The translations under genes were made by a program, and so were the position numbers. The notes beneath the pieces are model-generated. The model made no database searches. It had not been told where the DNA came from and saw only the letters and a program-made list of their open reading frames with translations. A stretch of 64,000 nt of DNA from Promethearchaeati archaeon (lineage in GTDB: Archaea > Asgardarchaeota > Heimdallarchaeia > Heimdallarchaeales > Heimdallarchaeaceae): NCBI GenBank assembly GCA_013166775.1, contig JABLTJ010000004.1, forward strand, positions 62,001-126,000, given 5' to 3'. Numbering within the stretch: the first letter of the stretch is position 1; each line of letters opens with the position of its first letter. Positions 29,763-38,683 of the stretch are shown here, one piece after another.

Positions 29763-30908
29763 TCACCAATACCACATTTGACATTTTACAAGTACATTTC
29801 GTACCATTAGTATGTGAGTCACAGAGATGTATGAAGATTCTGGCATCTGGGAGATAGGACCATATGTACCTCCCAGGTTTTCGGTTAAGAACATAGGAAT
29901 TCCAATGAAACCAGCGCGATACTCTGTACCTTCTCTTTCTTGTACAACTACAACTGCTACTCCATCAGCGGGTGCAGGGATGTTCTCTGCTAAATAGATT
30001 TGCCCTTCATTGTTATTTACTTGTGCCAATGAAGTTGTACGATGAGTTATGTCAATATCACCATAAGGAAATAAGACGAATGCTTGAGCTTCGTCACTTA
30101 ATTGAGTGCGTGCAACACTAATGTCAACTGCACTAGTTTTCGATGCTGTATTTTCTCTAACAAAGGGATTAAGAACAAATTCTGATTGGAAATACTCTAA
30201 TCCGGATGCTTCTTTTTCCATTCTTAAAACTGTATAGTCTTGGTATATTCCACCAACTTGTGCAAATGCAACAATACTATAATATCCTGTTGTATTAACA
30301 TTTATCACCGATTTGAAGCTAACAACTCCAGAAATATCCTTTGTTTGTGTGTAATTCAATGCAACATTGTTGTTAGCATCAATTGAAAATACCCAGACAT
30401 CTGCATCTTTTATTGGAGTTTGATATTCAGTTACCATACCATTTATTGTTATTTTATCAAACGCTATTTGGACACTGTTAAGAGATATCGTTATAGGAGA
30501 GTAGATCTCCAATGCAAAATCTTGAATCAAAGCAAATGAAGTCTTTGTTTTAATATAATCTATTTGCCAAAAATCCATTATCCCTGAGGTTAATCTATTA
30601 ATTTTAGTAAAATCCAAGCTTTCTTGATTACCCAATAAACCCACTCTAAAATCTGATAAATAACTAATTCCTCTACTTCCCCAATTGGTTGGATATCCTT
30701 GAGAATAGAAGATATTACTATATAATGTGTCCAAATCTTGCTCTTGAGAATAAGTTTCCATTTGTACAAGAGAGGGGATCAAGAGGTTTGAAAGGACTAT
30801 TATTATTTGACTAAATGCTATGATGAAAATCAACATAGCTAAAGCGAAGTCTATACCTCTTACTTGTCCTCTACGGTTTCTGGCAAATTTATGAAGATTA
30901 AACGCCAA
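29763..30908 (-). CDS. Larger pilin-like/pilus-associated protein with class III-type signal peptide
   Basis: FARNRRGQVRGIDFALAMLIFIIAFSQIIIVLSN: RRGQ plus a Glu/Asp-containing hydrophobic helix; 381 aa. Confidence 0.65.
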   Translation of the reverse strand: MAFNLHKFARNRRGQVRGIDFALAMLIFIIAFSQIIIVLSNLLIPSLVQMETYSQEQDLDTLYSNIFYSQGYPTNWGSRGISYLSDFRVGLLGNQESLDFTKINRLTSGIMDFWQIDYIKTKTSFALIQDFALEIYSPITISLNSVQIAFDKITINGMVTEYQTPIKDADVWVFSIDANNNVALNYTQTKDISGVVSFKSVINVNTTGYYSIVAFAQVGGIYQDYTVLRMEKEASGLEYFQSEFVLNPFVRENTASKTSAVDISVARTQLSDEAQAFVLFPYGDIDITHRTTSLAQVNNNEGQIYLAENIPAPADGVAVVVVQEREGTEYRAGFIGIPMFLTENLGGTYGPISQMPESSYISVTHILMVRNVLVKCQMWYW

Positions 30909-30922
30909 TTTTCTATTCTCCT

Positions 30923-31342
30923 TTATTCTTCTCCTTCGTCACCAAGAATTCTTTCTTCTAATAATGATTTAATCTCTACAAGTGTAGCTTCTAATTCTAC
31001 TAATTCCATTCCTTTATCAAGCAGATTTGAAGCTCTTATTTGCATTTCATCAGCTTTTTTAATCCTCTCAGAGACCAAATCCTCCACTTTTTCATTCAAA
31101 GCAGCTAAGTCACTTCTTGTACTCATCTCTTGTTCTATTTTTTCAATTCTATCTTCAAGAGGACCTAAGTCAACAGATACGGAACCTACTACACCTTCAG
31201 AATCCCCACTTACAGCCGGAGTAACACCTTTATCTAGTGTTCCCATTATCCTTACTACATTGAAACTTACTTGGTTCACTAACCGTTTTATTTCATCTAC
31301 TTCATCTTTTAAGGATTTGACATCATCTTCTAATTTACCCAT
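30923..31342 (-). CDS. Coiled-coil protein of the pilus locus
   Basis: 139 aa, heptad-rich MGKLEDDVKSLKDEVDEIKRLVNQ...; between platform proteins and pilins. Confidence 0.65.
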   Translation of the reverse strand: MGKLEDDVKSLKDEVDEIKRLVNQVSFNVVRIMGTLDKGVTPAVSGDSEGVVGSVSVDLGPLEDRIEKIEQEMSTRSDLAALNEKVEDLVSERIKKADEMQIRASNLLDKGMELVELEATLVEIKSLLEERILGDEGEE

Positions 31343-31363
31343 ATGATTTCACCTATTTCAACA

Positions 31364-32314
31364 TCATATATTTAGCGTTATAAGTGGATTATCAGGTTGA
31401 ATTAATATCTTAAAAGCAAACCATCCAATGAACATTAGAACTACAGAATGCATTAGACCAGATTTTACTGACATTTTAGACATTTTACCAGCTACTAAAC
31501 CAGAGAAAAATCCTTGTACAGCTAACATATGGAGGAACAGTACTTCTAAAGTGTCCAAATCTATCTCTAAAAGGAATATTCCTGCAGTTTGTTCTTGTGA
31601 TATATTAGCAGATCCAAAAGGTATGAAAAATGATAGAAATAGAATTACTACTACTAGTATGAATATAAGAAATGCTGCGTAAACTATGTAAACGTAAGGT
31701 TTCATTGCACCTTCTCTTTCCTTCTTGAGATCTAGCAAACTTTGAACGTATTTCTCTGTTGCCTCAAAAATCTCTTCAAGGTTTCCACCTGATCTTTCTG
31801 CTTCTAATATTAATAAAGCTGCTCTCTTAGCTAAAGGTGTATTTATCGAATCTTGAAAATCTTCCATTGCTTTGCTAAAAGGAATACCCCAAGATATTTT
31901 GCTTGACATTTTTCTTAGTTCAGGTGTTAATGGACCATAATGTCTTTTTGCAGATTCTTGGATAGCTCTTGGGAGACTCATACCAGTTCTTTGAGCGTTA
32001 CTAATTTCTCTCAACAGATAAGGTAGATTTTCATCTATTCTTGATTGTCTCCTCTCTTCTCTATAAATTATAAGAAAAGTTGGAATTCCTACCATAACAA
32101 TTATCGCTAGTATCACAAAATCATTGATATCCAGAATTGTAATGAAATCCCTAATTGTTTCTCCTGTATTTGGATCTACTTCTGTGCTTACTAAGTCTAT
32201 TATACCCAAAGTAACTAGAAGAACTGCTGATACTCCAGCTATTATCCAATATATAGTATCTTGAGTTATTTGAAACTCCCTTGTCTTTACTTCTACTTCA
32301 TCACTTATTGCCAT
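31364..32314 (-). CDS. Type II secretion F/TadC-like pilus platform protein
   Basis: LPYLLREISNAQRTGMSLPRAIQESAKRHYGPLTPELRKMSSKISWGIPFSKAMEDF...TPLAKRAALLILEAERSGGNLEEIFEA, typical T2SSF. Confidence 0.88.
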   Translation of the reverse strand: MAISDEVEVKTREFQITQDTIYWIIAGVSAVLLVTLGIIDLVSTEVDPNTGETIRDFITILDINDFVILAIIVMVGIPTFLIIYREERRQSRIDENLPYLLREISNAQRTGMSLPRAIQESAKRHYGPLTPELRKMSSKISWGIPFSKAMEDFQDSINTPLAKRAALLILEAERSGGNLEEIFEATEKYVQSLLDLKKEREGAMKPYVYIVYAAFLIFILVVVILFLSFFIPFGSANISQEQTAGIFLLEIDLDTLEVLFLHMLAVQGFFSGLVAGKMSKMSVKSGLMHSVVLMFIGWFAFKILIQPDNPLITLNI

Positions 32315-32322
32315 TTTTTCAC

Positions 32323-33186
32323 CTACATTTCTGGTTGTTGTGCATCGATAAGCAAAATTATTGTCATTTCAGCCACAGGAATTATGACATATACTAATAC
32401 AGCCATTAAAACTGTCGAATTTCCCTCTGATCCACCTAACATTGACATCATAGCTAATATAACTATGAAGAATATTGGTGCAACTACTCCCAAGACCATG
32501 AATAATTCTGCCATTAAGCCTAACGATTCTATAAAATTCTTCTCGCTTTGCACTTTATCATTCATGAGAGATTCAGTTGAAACTTCAAGATATCTTTGTA
32601 ATTCTCCACCAGATGTAAAGGTTCCAACTATTCCTTCAAGAAAACTTGAGTATTTGGGGGAAGGAGATCTTAATGATGCTTCACTTAAAGCATGAACTAT
32701 ATCATATCCAAAGACATGAATGTCTCTTGATATCTTTTTAGCATCTTTCACAATAGCTTTTCCCATAGATTCTTTAGTCAAAGCTAGAAATATTCTATCT
32801 GGTGTAACTCCAGCTGAAGACATTGCTGTCATATAACTTGAAGCTGTTGGTAAAGCGGCTTCTAGCTTTCTCTTTCGTTCTCCTACCAAATAGCTAGGAT
32901 AAATCCACGTATAGACGAACATTCCTATGAAAACCATAACTGGAAGTAAGAATACTAAAACCCAGGAAAATGTAGGAACAGCTATTCTAACAGCTATTAA
33001 AAGGACTAAAGATACAACAGCGATAATAACTGCCCAGAAAATCCTCACACTCAGATACATTCTTAGACTTTGTTCAAGTCCAGCCTTTCTGAGCGTAACT
33101 TTTAAACCTTCAAATTCTGCAAGATAAGGTTCAACAATTCTACCTACGAATGAATAAGCAAACGATTCCACTATTTTTGAGCTCAT
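32323..33186 (-). CDS. Second type II secretion F/TadB-TadC-like platform protein
   Basis: LEAALPTASSYMTAMSSAGVTPDRIFLALTKE...GIVGTFTSGGELQRYLEVSTESLM; TMs flanking. Confidence 0.82.
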   Translation of the reverse strand: MSSKIVESFAYSFVGRIVEPYLAEFEGLKVTLRKAGLEQSLRMYLSVRIFWAVIIAVVSLVLLIAVRIAVPTFSWVLVFLLPVMVFIGMFVYTWIYPSYLVGERKRKLEAALPTASSYMTAMSSAGVTPDRIFLALTKESMGKAIVKDAKKISRDIHVFGYDIVHALSEASLRSPSPKYSSFLEGIVGTFTSGGELQRYLEVSTESLMNDKVQSEKNFIESLGLMAELFMVLGVVAPIFFIVILAMMSMLGGSEGNSTVLMAVLVYVIIPVAEMTIILLIDAQQPEM

Positions 33187-33440
33187 TATAATTTCCTCGA
33201 GTTTATGTCTTTGAATCTACTCTACAAAAGTATATTGTAGAATGACTATTTAACATTTGCTCGTGTAAAGTTTAACAAACAAATATTAGAAACTTTTTCT
33301 AGATGCAAATCGAAATATATTAAAAATTATTTAAAAATATAAAGTGATTTTAGATTTAAAGTTGTACATCAATATACTTCTTCTTTTTTATTGAAATAGG
33401 CTTTAAAACGTGGAAAAGGACAGAATTCATTACTCTAAAG

Positions 33441-34232
33441 ATGAGACTATCGCCAAGTATAAAAATGATAATTAATAATTCCACTTGTATGAGTCTTTAT
33501 ATTATCCAGCCTACTGGAGAAATGACTGAATGTGAGAATAAAGAAGTTGCTCTTTCTTCAGACAATGTTTTGCTTGTTATCTCTCATGAACAGAAGAGAA
33601 TCTATACATGGATAGGAAATCAAGCAGCTCCACATTCAAAATTTGCATGTGCTAGAGAAACTGCGCGAATTAGGATGGAACTAGGATATAAAATCATGAA
33701 CTTAGAAGAATCTGAAACAAATAATGAATTTTTAGAAGCTGTTGATGAAGCTTGTAATATAGCAAAAAAACCAACCAAAAAACCAACTCCTGTTAAGAAA
33801 CCAGAACCTACTCCAGAGGCCAAGAAAGATGAAAAAACTAAAACTGAAACCAAACCTAAACCAGCAACAAAAACAGCAGCTGAACCAAAACCAAAAACAA
33901 CTGCAACAAAAACAACAACTAAAACAAAACCAAAAATCGAACCTAAAAAAGATACAACTCGTCGATACAGTAGTACAGCTATTAAAAGTCAAATTGTTGA
34001 TGTAGAACATGTCATAAAACAGCTTGAGATTTTGCAACCTATGAGTGATAGTATTAGAGACTATGTTATAATTGGGGATACGCTTTTTGTTGCTCCAGAA
34101 AATCTCGAAAAACCAGATACAGAATCGAAAGTATCTCTTCCAGATGGATCATTTGTAGCAGATGATTATATTCCCAGATTATTTTTGGAAAATGGTAAAA
34201 TTGTTGCTATTGAATTATGGAGAGAATCTTAA
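33441..34232 (+). CDS. Gelsolin-like domain protein with Lys/Pro/Thr-rich linker
   Basis: MSLYIIQPTGEMTECENKEVALSSDNVLLVISHEQKRIYTWIGNQAAPHSKFACARETARIRMELGYKIMNLEE resembles the gelsolin core (…vyllD.g..iyvWiGk.a...ek..A...A..i). Then a KPTPKKPEPTPEAKKDEK... linker and a ~90-aa C-terminal domain. Confidence 0.6.
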   Translation: MRLSPSIKMIINNSTCMSLYIIQPTGEMTECENKEVALSSDNVLLVISHEQKRIYTWIGNQAAPHSKFACARETARIRMELGYKIMNLEESETNNEFLEAVDEACNIAKKPTKKPTPVKKPEPTPEAKKDEKTKTETKPKPATKTAAEPKPKTTATKTTTKTKPKIEPKKDTTRRYSSTAIKSQIVDVEHVIKQLEILQPMSDSIRDYVIIGDTLFVAPENLEKPDTESKVSLPDGSFVADDYIPRLFLENGKIVAIELWRES

Positions 34233-34795
34233 AGATCTCTGTTTTCCATTACTTTCTTAGCAATTATTGAGTAGATATCTTCTACTCCTTCTCCTAATTT
34301 AGCTGAAGATTCTAGAACAGTATAACCTTTTGCTCCCCATTCTTTACTTACTTCATCGTAAGAAACCGCTCGTTCTTCTTTAAGATCAGTTTTATTTCCA
34401 ACTATGATAATGGGTATATCAGGGCACCTTTCTCTAACTTCAGCAATCCAATTGTTAAGGTGTTCATAGGTTTCTTTTCTTGTAACATCGAAAACTACTA
34501 CTGCACCGTGAGAACCAGTATAATATCTTTTTCTTAAACTAACTAGTTTTTCTTGACCTACTGTATCAAACAAAACAACTCTTAGAGTAGTATCTTCATC
34601 AAATTGGATGTTTTTAGAGTGGAAGTCAACCCCAAGAGTAGGCAAATAGGAAGAAGAGAATCGATTTTGAGTGTATCTTAACGCTAAACTTGTTTTTCCT
34701 ACACTATAATCTCCAATGTTAAGGATTTTAATGATGTAAGTTACATTAGGGGTTAAGCTCATTAAGTGGATATTGCATAAAGGATATTTGAGCAT
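34229..34795 (-). CDS. Ras/Rab-like small GTPase
   Basis: G1 GDYSVGKTS, switch I PTLGVDF, G3 DTVGQE, G4 NKTD, G5 SSAK. Probable start at internal Met MSLTPNVTY (about 34762). Confidence 0.92.
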   Translation of the reverse strand: MLKYPLCNIHLMSLTPNVTYIIKILNIGDYSVGKTSLALRYTQNRFSSSYLPTLGVDFHSKNIQFDEDTTLRVVLFDTVGQEKLVSLRKRYYTGSHGAVVVFDVTRKETYEHLNNWIAEVRERCPDIPIIIVGNKTDLKEERAVSYDEVSKEWGAKGYTVLESSAKLGEGVEDIYSIIAKKVMENRDL

Positions 34796-35646
34796 TGTGT
34801 TATCTTTCTTTTACATCTAACTCAAATTTTAAAAATATCTCATCTGAAAATTCTATCAATCAGTTCTTTAATGAAAAGATTGAAATTGCTTTTCTTAAAT
34901 ACTTAGTAGAGAGAACACTCACAGATTTGAGAGAAATGGAAAAAACTTATGCAGATTTGACTATTATCATTCCTACTTTGAACGAAGAAGAAGCTATAAC
35001 TATTATACTTCATAAAATAGATGAATGTGTATCTAAGACTAATATAATTATTGCAGATGATGGATCAACTGACAGAACAAAAGAACTTGTCGAATCTTTT
35101 GATGGGAGTATTGATGTACTATTTTTAGATAGAAAAGAAAAAAAAATCCATGGTTTAACCATTAGTGTATTAGATGCAATAAAAAACTGTAAAACACCAA
35201 TGTTTCTAGTAATGGATGGTGATCTTCAACACCCTCCTGACAAGATAAAAGACTTTTATGATATTTTGAAGAAGGATTATGAACTTGTTGGAGGTAGAAG
35301 AATCAAAGTATTAGGAAAATGGCCTCTTCATAGAAGATTGATGTCTATTATGGCATCTTCAGCTGGTAAAATTTCTTTATTTCTTAGAAGAAAGAATAAA
35401 GTAAAAGATATTATGTCTGGTTTTTTCGCTTCAAAAACAGAATTATGGCAGAAACTATTAGTGGAAAAAGAAACTGAATTCACATTAGAGGGGTATAAAG
35501 TTCTTTTTGATTTCTTGAAAATTTATCCTTCTAAATTGAAAATAGGTCACGTGGATTATGTCTTTGGAATACGTGGTTATGGAGAATCAAAAATTAGCAG
35601 TAAAGTTATTTGGTTATACTTCAAATCCCTATTTAAAAAAGCTTGA
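34795..35646 (+). CDS. Family 2 glycosyltransferase (dolichol-phosphate mannosyltransferase-like)
   Basis: TIIIPTLNEEEAITIILHKI, ADDGSTDRT, MDGDLQHPPDKI; likely start ATG at 34936. Confidence 0.88.
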   Translation: MCYLSFTSNSNFKNISSENSINQFFNEKIEIAFLKYLVERTLTDLREMEKTYADLTIIIPTLNEEEAITIILHKIDECVSKTNIIIADDGSTDRTKELVESFDGSIDVLFLDRKEKKIHGLTISVLDAIKNCKTPMFLVMDGDLQHPPDKIKDFYDILKKDYELVGGRRIKVLGKWPLHRRLMSIMASSAGKISLFLRRKNKVKDIMSGFFASKTELWQKLLVEKETEFTLEGYKVLFDFLKIYPSKLKIGHVDYVFGIRGYGESKISSKVIWLYFKSLFKKA

Positions 35647-35666
35647 AAAAGAAGATGATGGTGAAT

Positions 35667-36359
35667 TTAGACTCCTATAAGATGCTCTTTATAGTCATAC
35701 ACTGTTTCTAAGAATTCTTGCATGAGTTCAGGATTCTTTATACCAGGTATTTTTTCAACACCTGAGGAAATATCTACAGCGTTGGGAGAAAGAGCTTTTG
35801 TTATTTCCCCAATATTAGATGTTTTTAAACCTCCACCAATAATGAGTGGTTTAGTTACAACATTTTTGATTTCATAGATAATCTTAATCAATTTCTCCTT
35901 TTTGTTCTGAGAATCCCAGTTTAATCCTAGTGGTAAATTGATGTTTATTGCGTGAACATAAGAATCTAGCATTTGTACAGCTTTGATAGGATCTGTATCA
36001 AGAATATTCGATTCCAGGGTTTCCTTATCCATGAAGATAGAACCAATTATCGGAATAGTTGTTATTGATTGAACAGCAATAAGAGTATTGATATCATTAA
36101 AGAATAGACCATTAATTTGAATCATATCTGGATTACAAATTTCCTGAATTTCAAAAATATCATCAATTGTAGAAGGAACAATTTCTGCAATTGTTACACA
36201 ATTTTCCATACTTGCAAAAATCCTTCTTGCATCGAATTTACTTACAGCTCTAATTTCATTAATATTATCTATTATTGCTCCTATAGCAAATTCAGGGGAA
36301 ACATCTACTGATATTGCTGATTCAAAGTCAGTAACACCAGAAATTTTTGCAATCCACAA
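35667..36359 (-). CDS. TrpF-like protein (phosphoribosylanthranilate isomerase family, divergent)
   Basis: KISGVTDFESAISV, MIQINGLF, LIIGGGLKTSNIGEITKALSPNAVDISSGVEKIPGIKNPELMQEF; TTG start. Confidence 0.8.
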   Translation of the reverse strand: MWIAKISGVTDFESAISVDVSPEFAIGAIIDNINEIRAVSKFDARRIFASMENCVTIAEIVPSTIDDIFEIQEICNPDMIQINGLFFNDINTLIAVQSITTIPIIGSIFMDKETLESNILDTDPIKAVQMLDSYVHAININLPLGLNWDSQNKKEKLIKIIYEIKNVVTKPLIIGGGLKTSNIGEITKALSPNAVDISSGVEKIPGIKNPELMQEFLETVYDYKEHLIGV

Positions 36360-36526
36360 TCTTAGTTACCTCAAATTGTAATATTTGATAGGGTTTTAAT
36401 ATTTTCCCCATGAAACTAGAATTGACATAACAGAATGATATCCCGAATGTATCTGCGACTTGACAAGTATAATTTCTGGATATTACAAAAGACCATATTC
36501 TATTACCCAAATATTATAGTGATTAT

Positions 36527-36859
36527 ATGACAACGAAGGATACATTTCTCAGTTACAAATTGGAAAAAGCTATCGCTAGAATAAAGACTCACAATGGGTA
36601 TAATGATTCTCCTCTATTTCTAGAGATATGTAACTGTCCAAGTAAAGGAGGTTCATTATATTTCGATACTAAGAAAAACACCTATTTTGGAAAAGGTTCA
36701 TGCAACAGAGGTCTTCTTTGTTCTAAGATTCAAGTCGATAAACATCAAGTAAGAATTCGTAAAGCACTACCTATAGAATTAGAAAGTGGTTCAATTAATC
36801 AAGAAAAAATCTTACTCAAAAATCAAGATTTGAATATCTCTGCTAGAATTATTTCTTAA
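36527..36859 (+). CDS. Small protein of unknown function, four Cys
   Basis: 110 aa, ATG start; CNC...C...C pattern; fits the gap between genes. Confidence 0.5.
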   Translation: MTTKDTFLSYKLEKAIARIKTHNGYNDSPLFLEICNCPSKGGSLYFDTKKNTYFGKGSCNRGLLCSKIQVDKHQVRIRKALPIELESGSINQEKILLKNQDLNISARIIS

Positions 36860-36894
36860 AATTAGTGAAATTTCAAAGCTTCTCCATACAATGA

Positions 36895-38673
36895 TTGTTT
36901 AGATTTATAAAGAACAATCAAATATTTAAACACAAAATTATATCGAGTGTTAGGATGAATAACGCTGACGAGATTCTTTACAAAGAAGCTTTAATTAACG
37001 CATTCAAATACGGATCAGCTGAAGTTAAGATTGTTTTTAAGAAGATTATGGCTAATTATCCTAATTTAAGAGAAAAATCTAAAGAACTCTACCCAAAATT
37101 AGAAAAAATTATCAAAGAAGTTAATTCATTTTCTGAAGAGAAAATAACAGAAATTGTTGAAAGCAAATATCCTGAGGAAATTATCTTTGAGAAGAAAGAA
37201 CGAGTGGTTCTTCCGGATTTACCAAATGCTGTGGAAGGAAAAGTAGTAGTTCGTTACCCTCCTGAACCATCTAAACATCCCCATATTGGTCAAATGCTTT
37301 CATTTTGTATTAATCATCTCATAGCAGAAAAGTACAAAGGAAGGAGAGTTCTACGTTTCGATGATACAAACCCAGAGAGGATAAAAAAAGAATTCTACGA
37401 AGGTTTTCGTGAAGCAATATCATGGATGGAATTAAAGATCGATCAAGAAGTTTTGGCTTCCAACTATATGGGAACCTATTATCAAAAAGCGGAAAAACTA
37501 ATCAAGAATAATGATGCTTTTGTTTGTTCATGTAAAAGAGAAGCATTCTCAAAGCTAAGAGCTGAAGGAAAACCTTGTCAATGCAATTTGAACCATTCAA
37601 CAGAAAGGAACATGGAATTATTTGAAAAGATGTTAGAAGGGGAATTCTCATCAGGAGAAGCGGTTCTTAGATTAAGAGGAGACATGCAATCGGATAATTC
37701 TGCATTAAGAGATCCCGTTTTACTAAGGATATCCAAATTTCCTCATGCAATTCAAGGAGATAAATTTCATATTTGGCCGATGTATGATTTTGAATCTCCT
37801 ATTATGGAAGAGATAACAGGAGTTACTCATATCTTCAGAAGCATAGAATTCGGAAAAATGAGAGAAGAACTCCAGTCTCTAATTTCAAAGAAACTAAATA
37901 TTATTCCCCCAGAGTTTTACGAGTACAGTAGATTTAACATAATAGGTGCTCCAACACAAGGAAGAATTATTAGAGAACTTGTAGAAGAAGGTGTAGTAAA
38001 GGGTTGGGACGATTACCGTTTGGTGACATATCAAGCATTGAAGAAAAGAGGGATTCAACCACAAGTTTTTTCAGAGATTGTGGAAAGGGTTGGTATTACA
38101 AAATCCACTACCAATATTGATTGGTCATTAATATTCTCAATCAACAGGAAAATAATCGAACCGATATCAAAACACTATTTCTTTGTAGATGAACCGATTG
38201 AGATTGTATTATTAAATCCAAAATCTGTGGAGCTTGAAATCCCTTTACATCCCTATAATCAAGATTTAGGGAAGAGAAAAGTCAAAGTTAACAATACATT
38301 GTATCTAAGTGGTACTGATAAGAACCTGCTTAGAAAAGATGAAATTCTTAGAATGAAAGATCTCTACAACATCAGAATTACAAAAAAAATCACAGAAGAA
38401 AAATACGAAGCAGAAATTTGTGGAGAAGAATTGCTCCCAAAGATTCCTCGTCTTCAATGGGTTTCTGAACCCGTAGAAATAGAGATTGTTAAACCAGAAA
38501 TGTTATATTTAAATAATCGAATTAACAAAGATAGTCTAGGGTATATCACTGGCTTCGGTGAGAAAAGTATTTCTAGCCTTAAAATAGGAGAAATTGTTCA
38601 ACTTGAACGCTTTGGATATACAAAAGTTAATAAGAAGAACGATAACATAAAAATGAACTACATTCATGGATGA
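36895..38673 (+). CDS. gltX: Archaeal-type glutamyl-tRNA synthetase (GluRS/GlnRS family) with altered signature motifs
   Basis: RYPPEPSKHPHIGQ, RRVLRFDDTNPERI, GVTHIFRS, EEGVVKGWDDYRLVTYQALKKRGI; anticodon-binding beta-barrel C-terminus. True start probably ATG at 36955. Confidence 0.88.
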   Translation: MFRFIKNNQIFKHKIISSVRMNNADEILYKEALINAFKYGSAEVKIVFKKIMANYPNLREKSKELYPKLEKIIKEVNSFSEEKITEIVESKYPEEIIFEKKERVVLPDLPNAVEGKVVVRYPPEPSKHPHIGQMLSFCINHLIAEKYKGRRVLRFDDTNPERIKKEFYEGFREAISWMELKIDQEVLASNYMGTYYQKAEKLIKNNDAFVCSCKREAFSKLRAEGKPCQCNLNHSTERNMELFEKMLEGEFSSGEAVLRLRGDMQSDNSALRDPVLLRISKFPHAIQGDKFHIWPMYDFESPIMEEITGVTHIFRSIEFGKMREELQSLISKKLNIIPPEFYEYSRFNIIGAPTQGRIIRELVEEGVVKGWDDYRLVTYQALKKRGIQPQVFSEIVERVGITKSTTNIDWSLIFSINRKIIEPISKHYFFVDEPIEIVLLNPKSVELEIPLHPYNQDLGKRKVKVNNTLYLSGTDKNLLRKDEILRMKDLYNIRITKKITEEKYEAEICGEELLPKIPRLQWVSEPVEIEIVKPEMLYLNNRINKDSLGYITGFGEKSISSLKIGEIVQLERFGYTKVNKKNDNIKMNYIHG

Positions 38674-38683
38674 TGTTTAAAAT

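Noticed and set aside
30864-31346. Plus-strand 160-aa ORF antisense to the coiled-coil gene
   Set aside because: Ser-rich composition is the usual antisense shadow of a Glu/Lys heptad gene; same reasoning for 41334..41627, 41763..41978 and 33732..34037.
32261-32695. Plus-strand 144-aa ORF
   Set aside because: Antisense to both T2SSF platform proteins.
33300-33440. AT-rich stretches (e.g. ttaaaaattatttaaaaatataaag) as promoters
   Set aside because: The whole genome is AT-rich, so TATA/BRE assignments by eye are not reliable without transcription start data.
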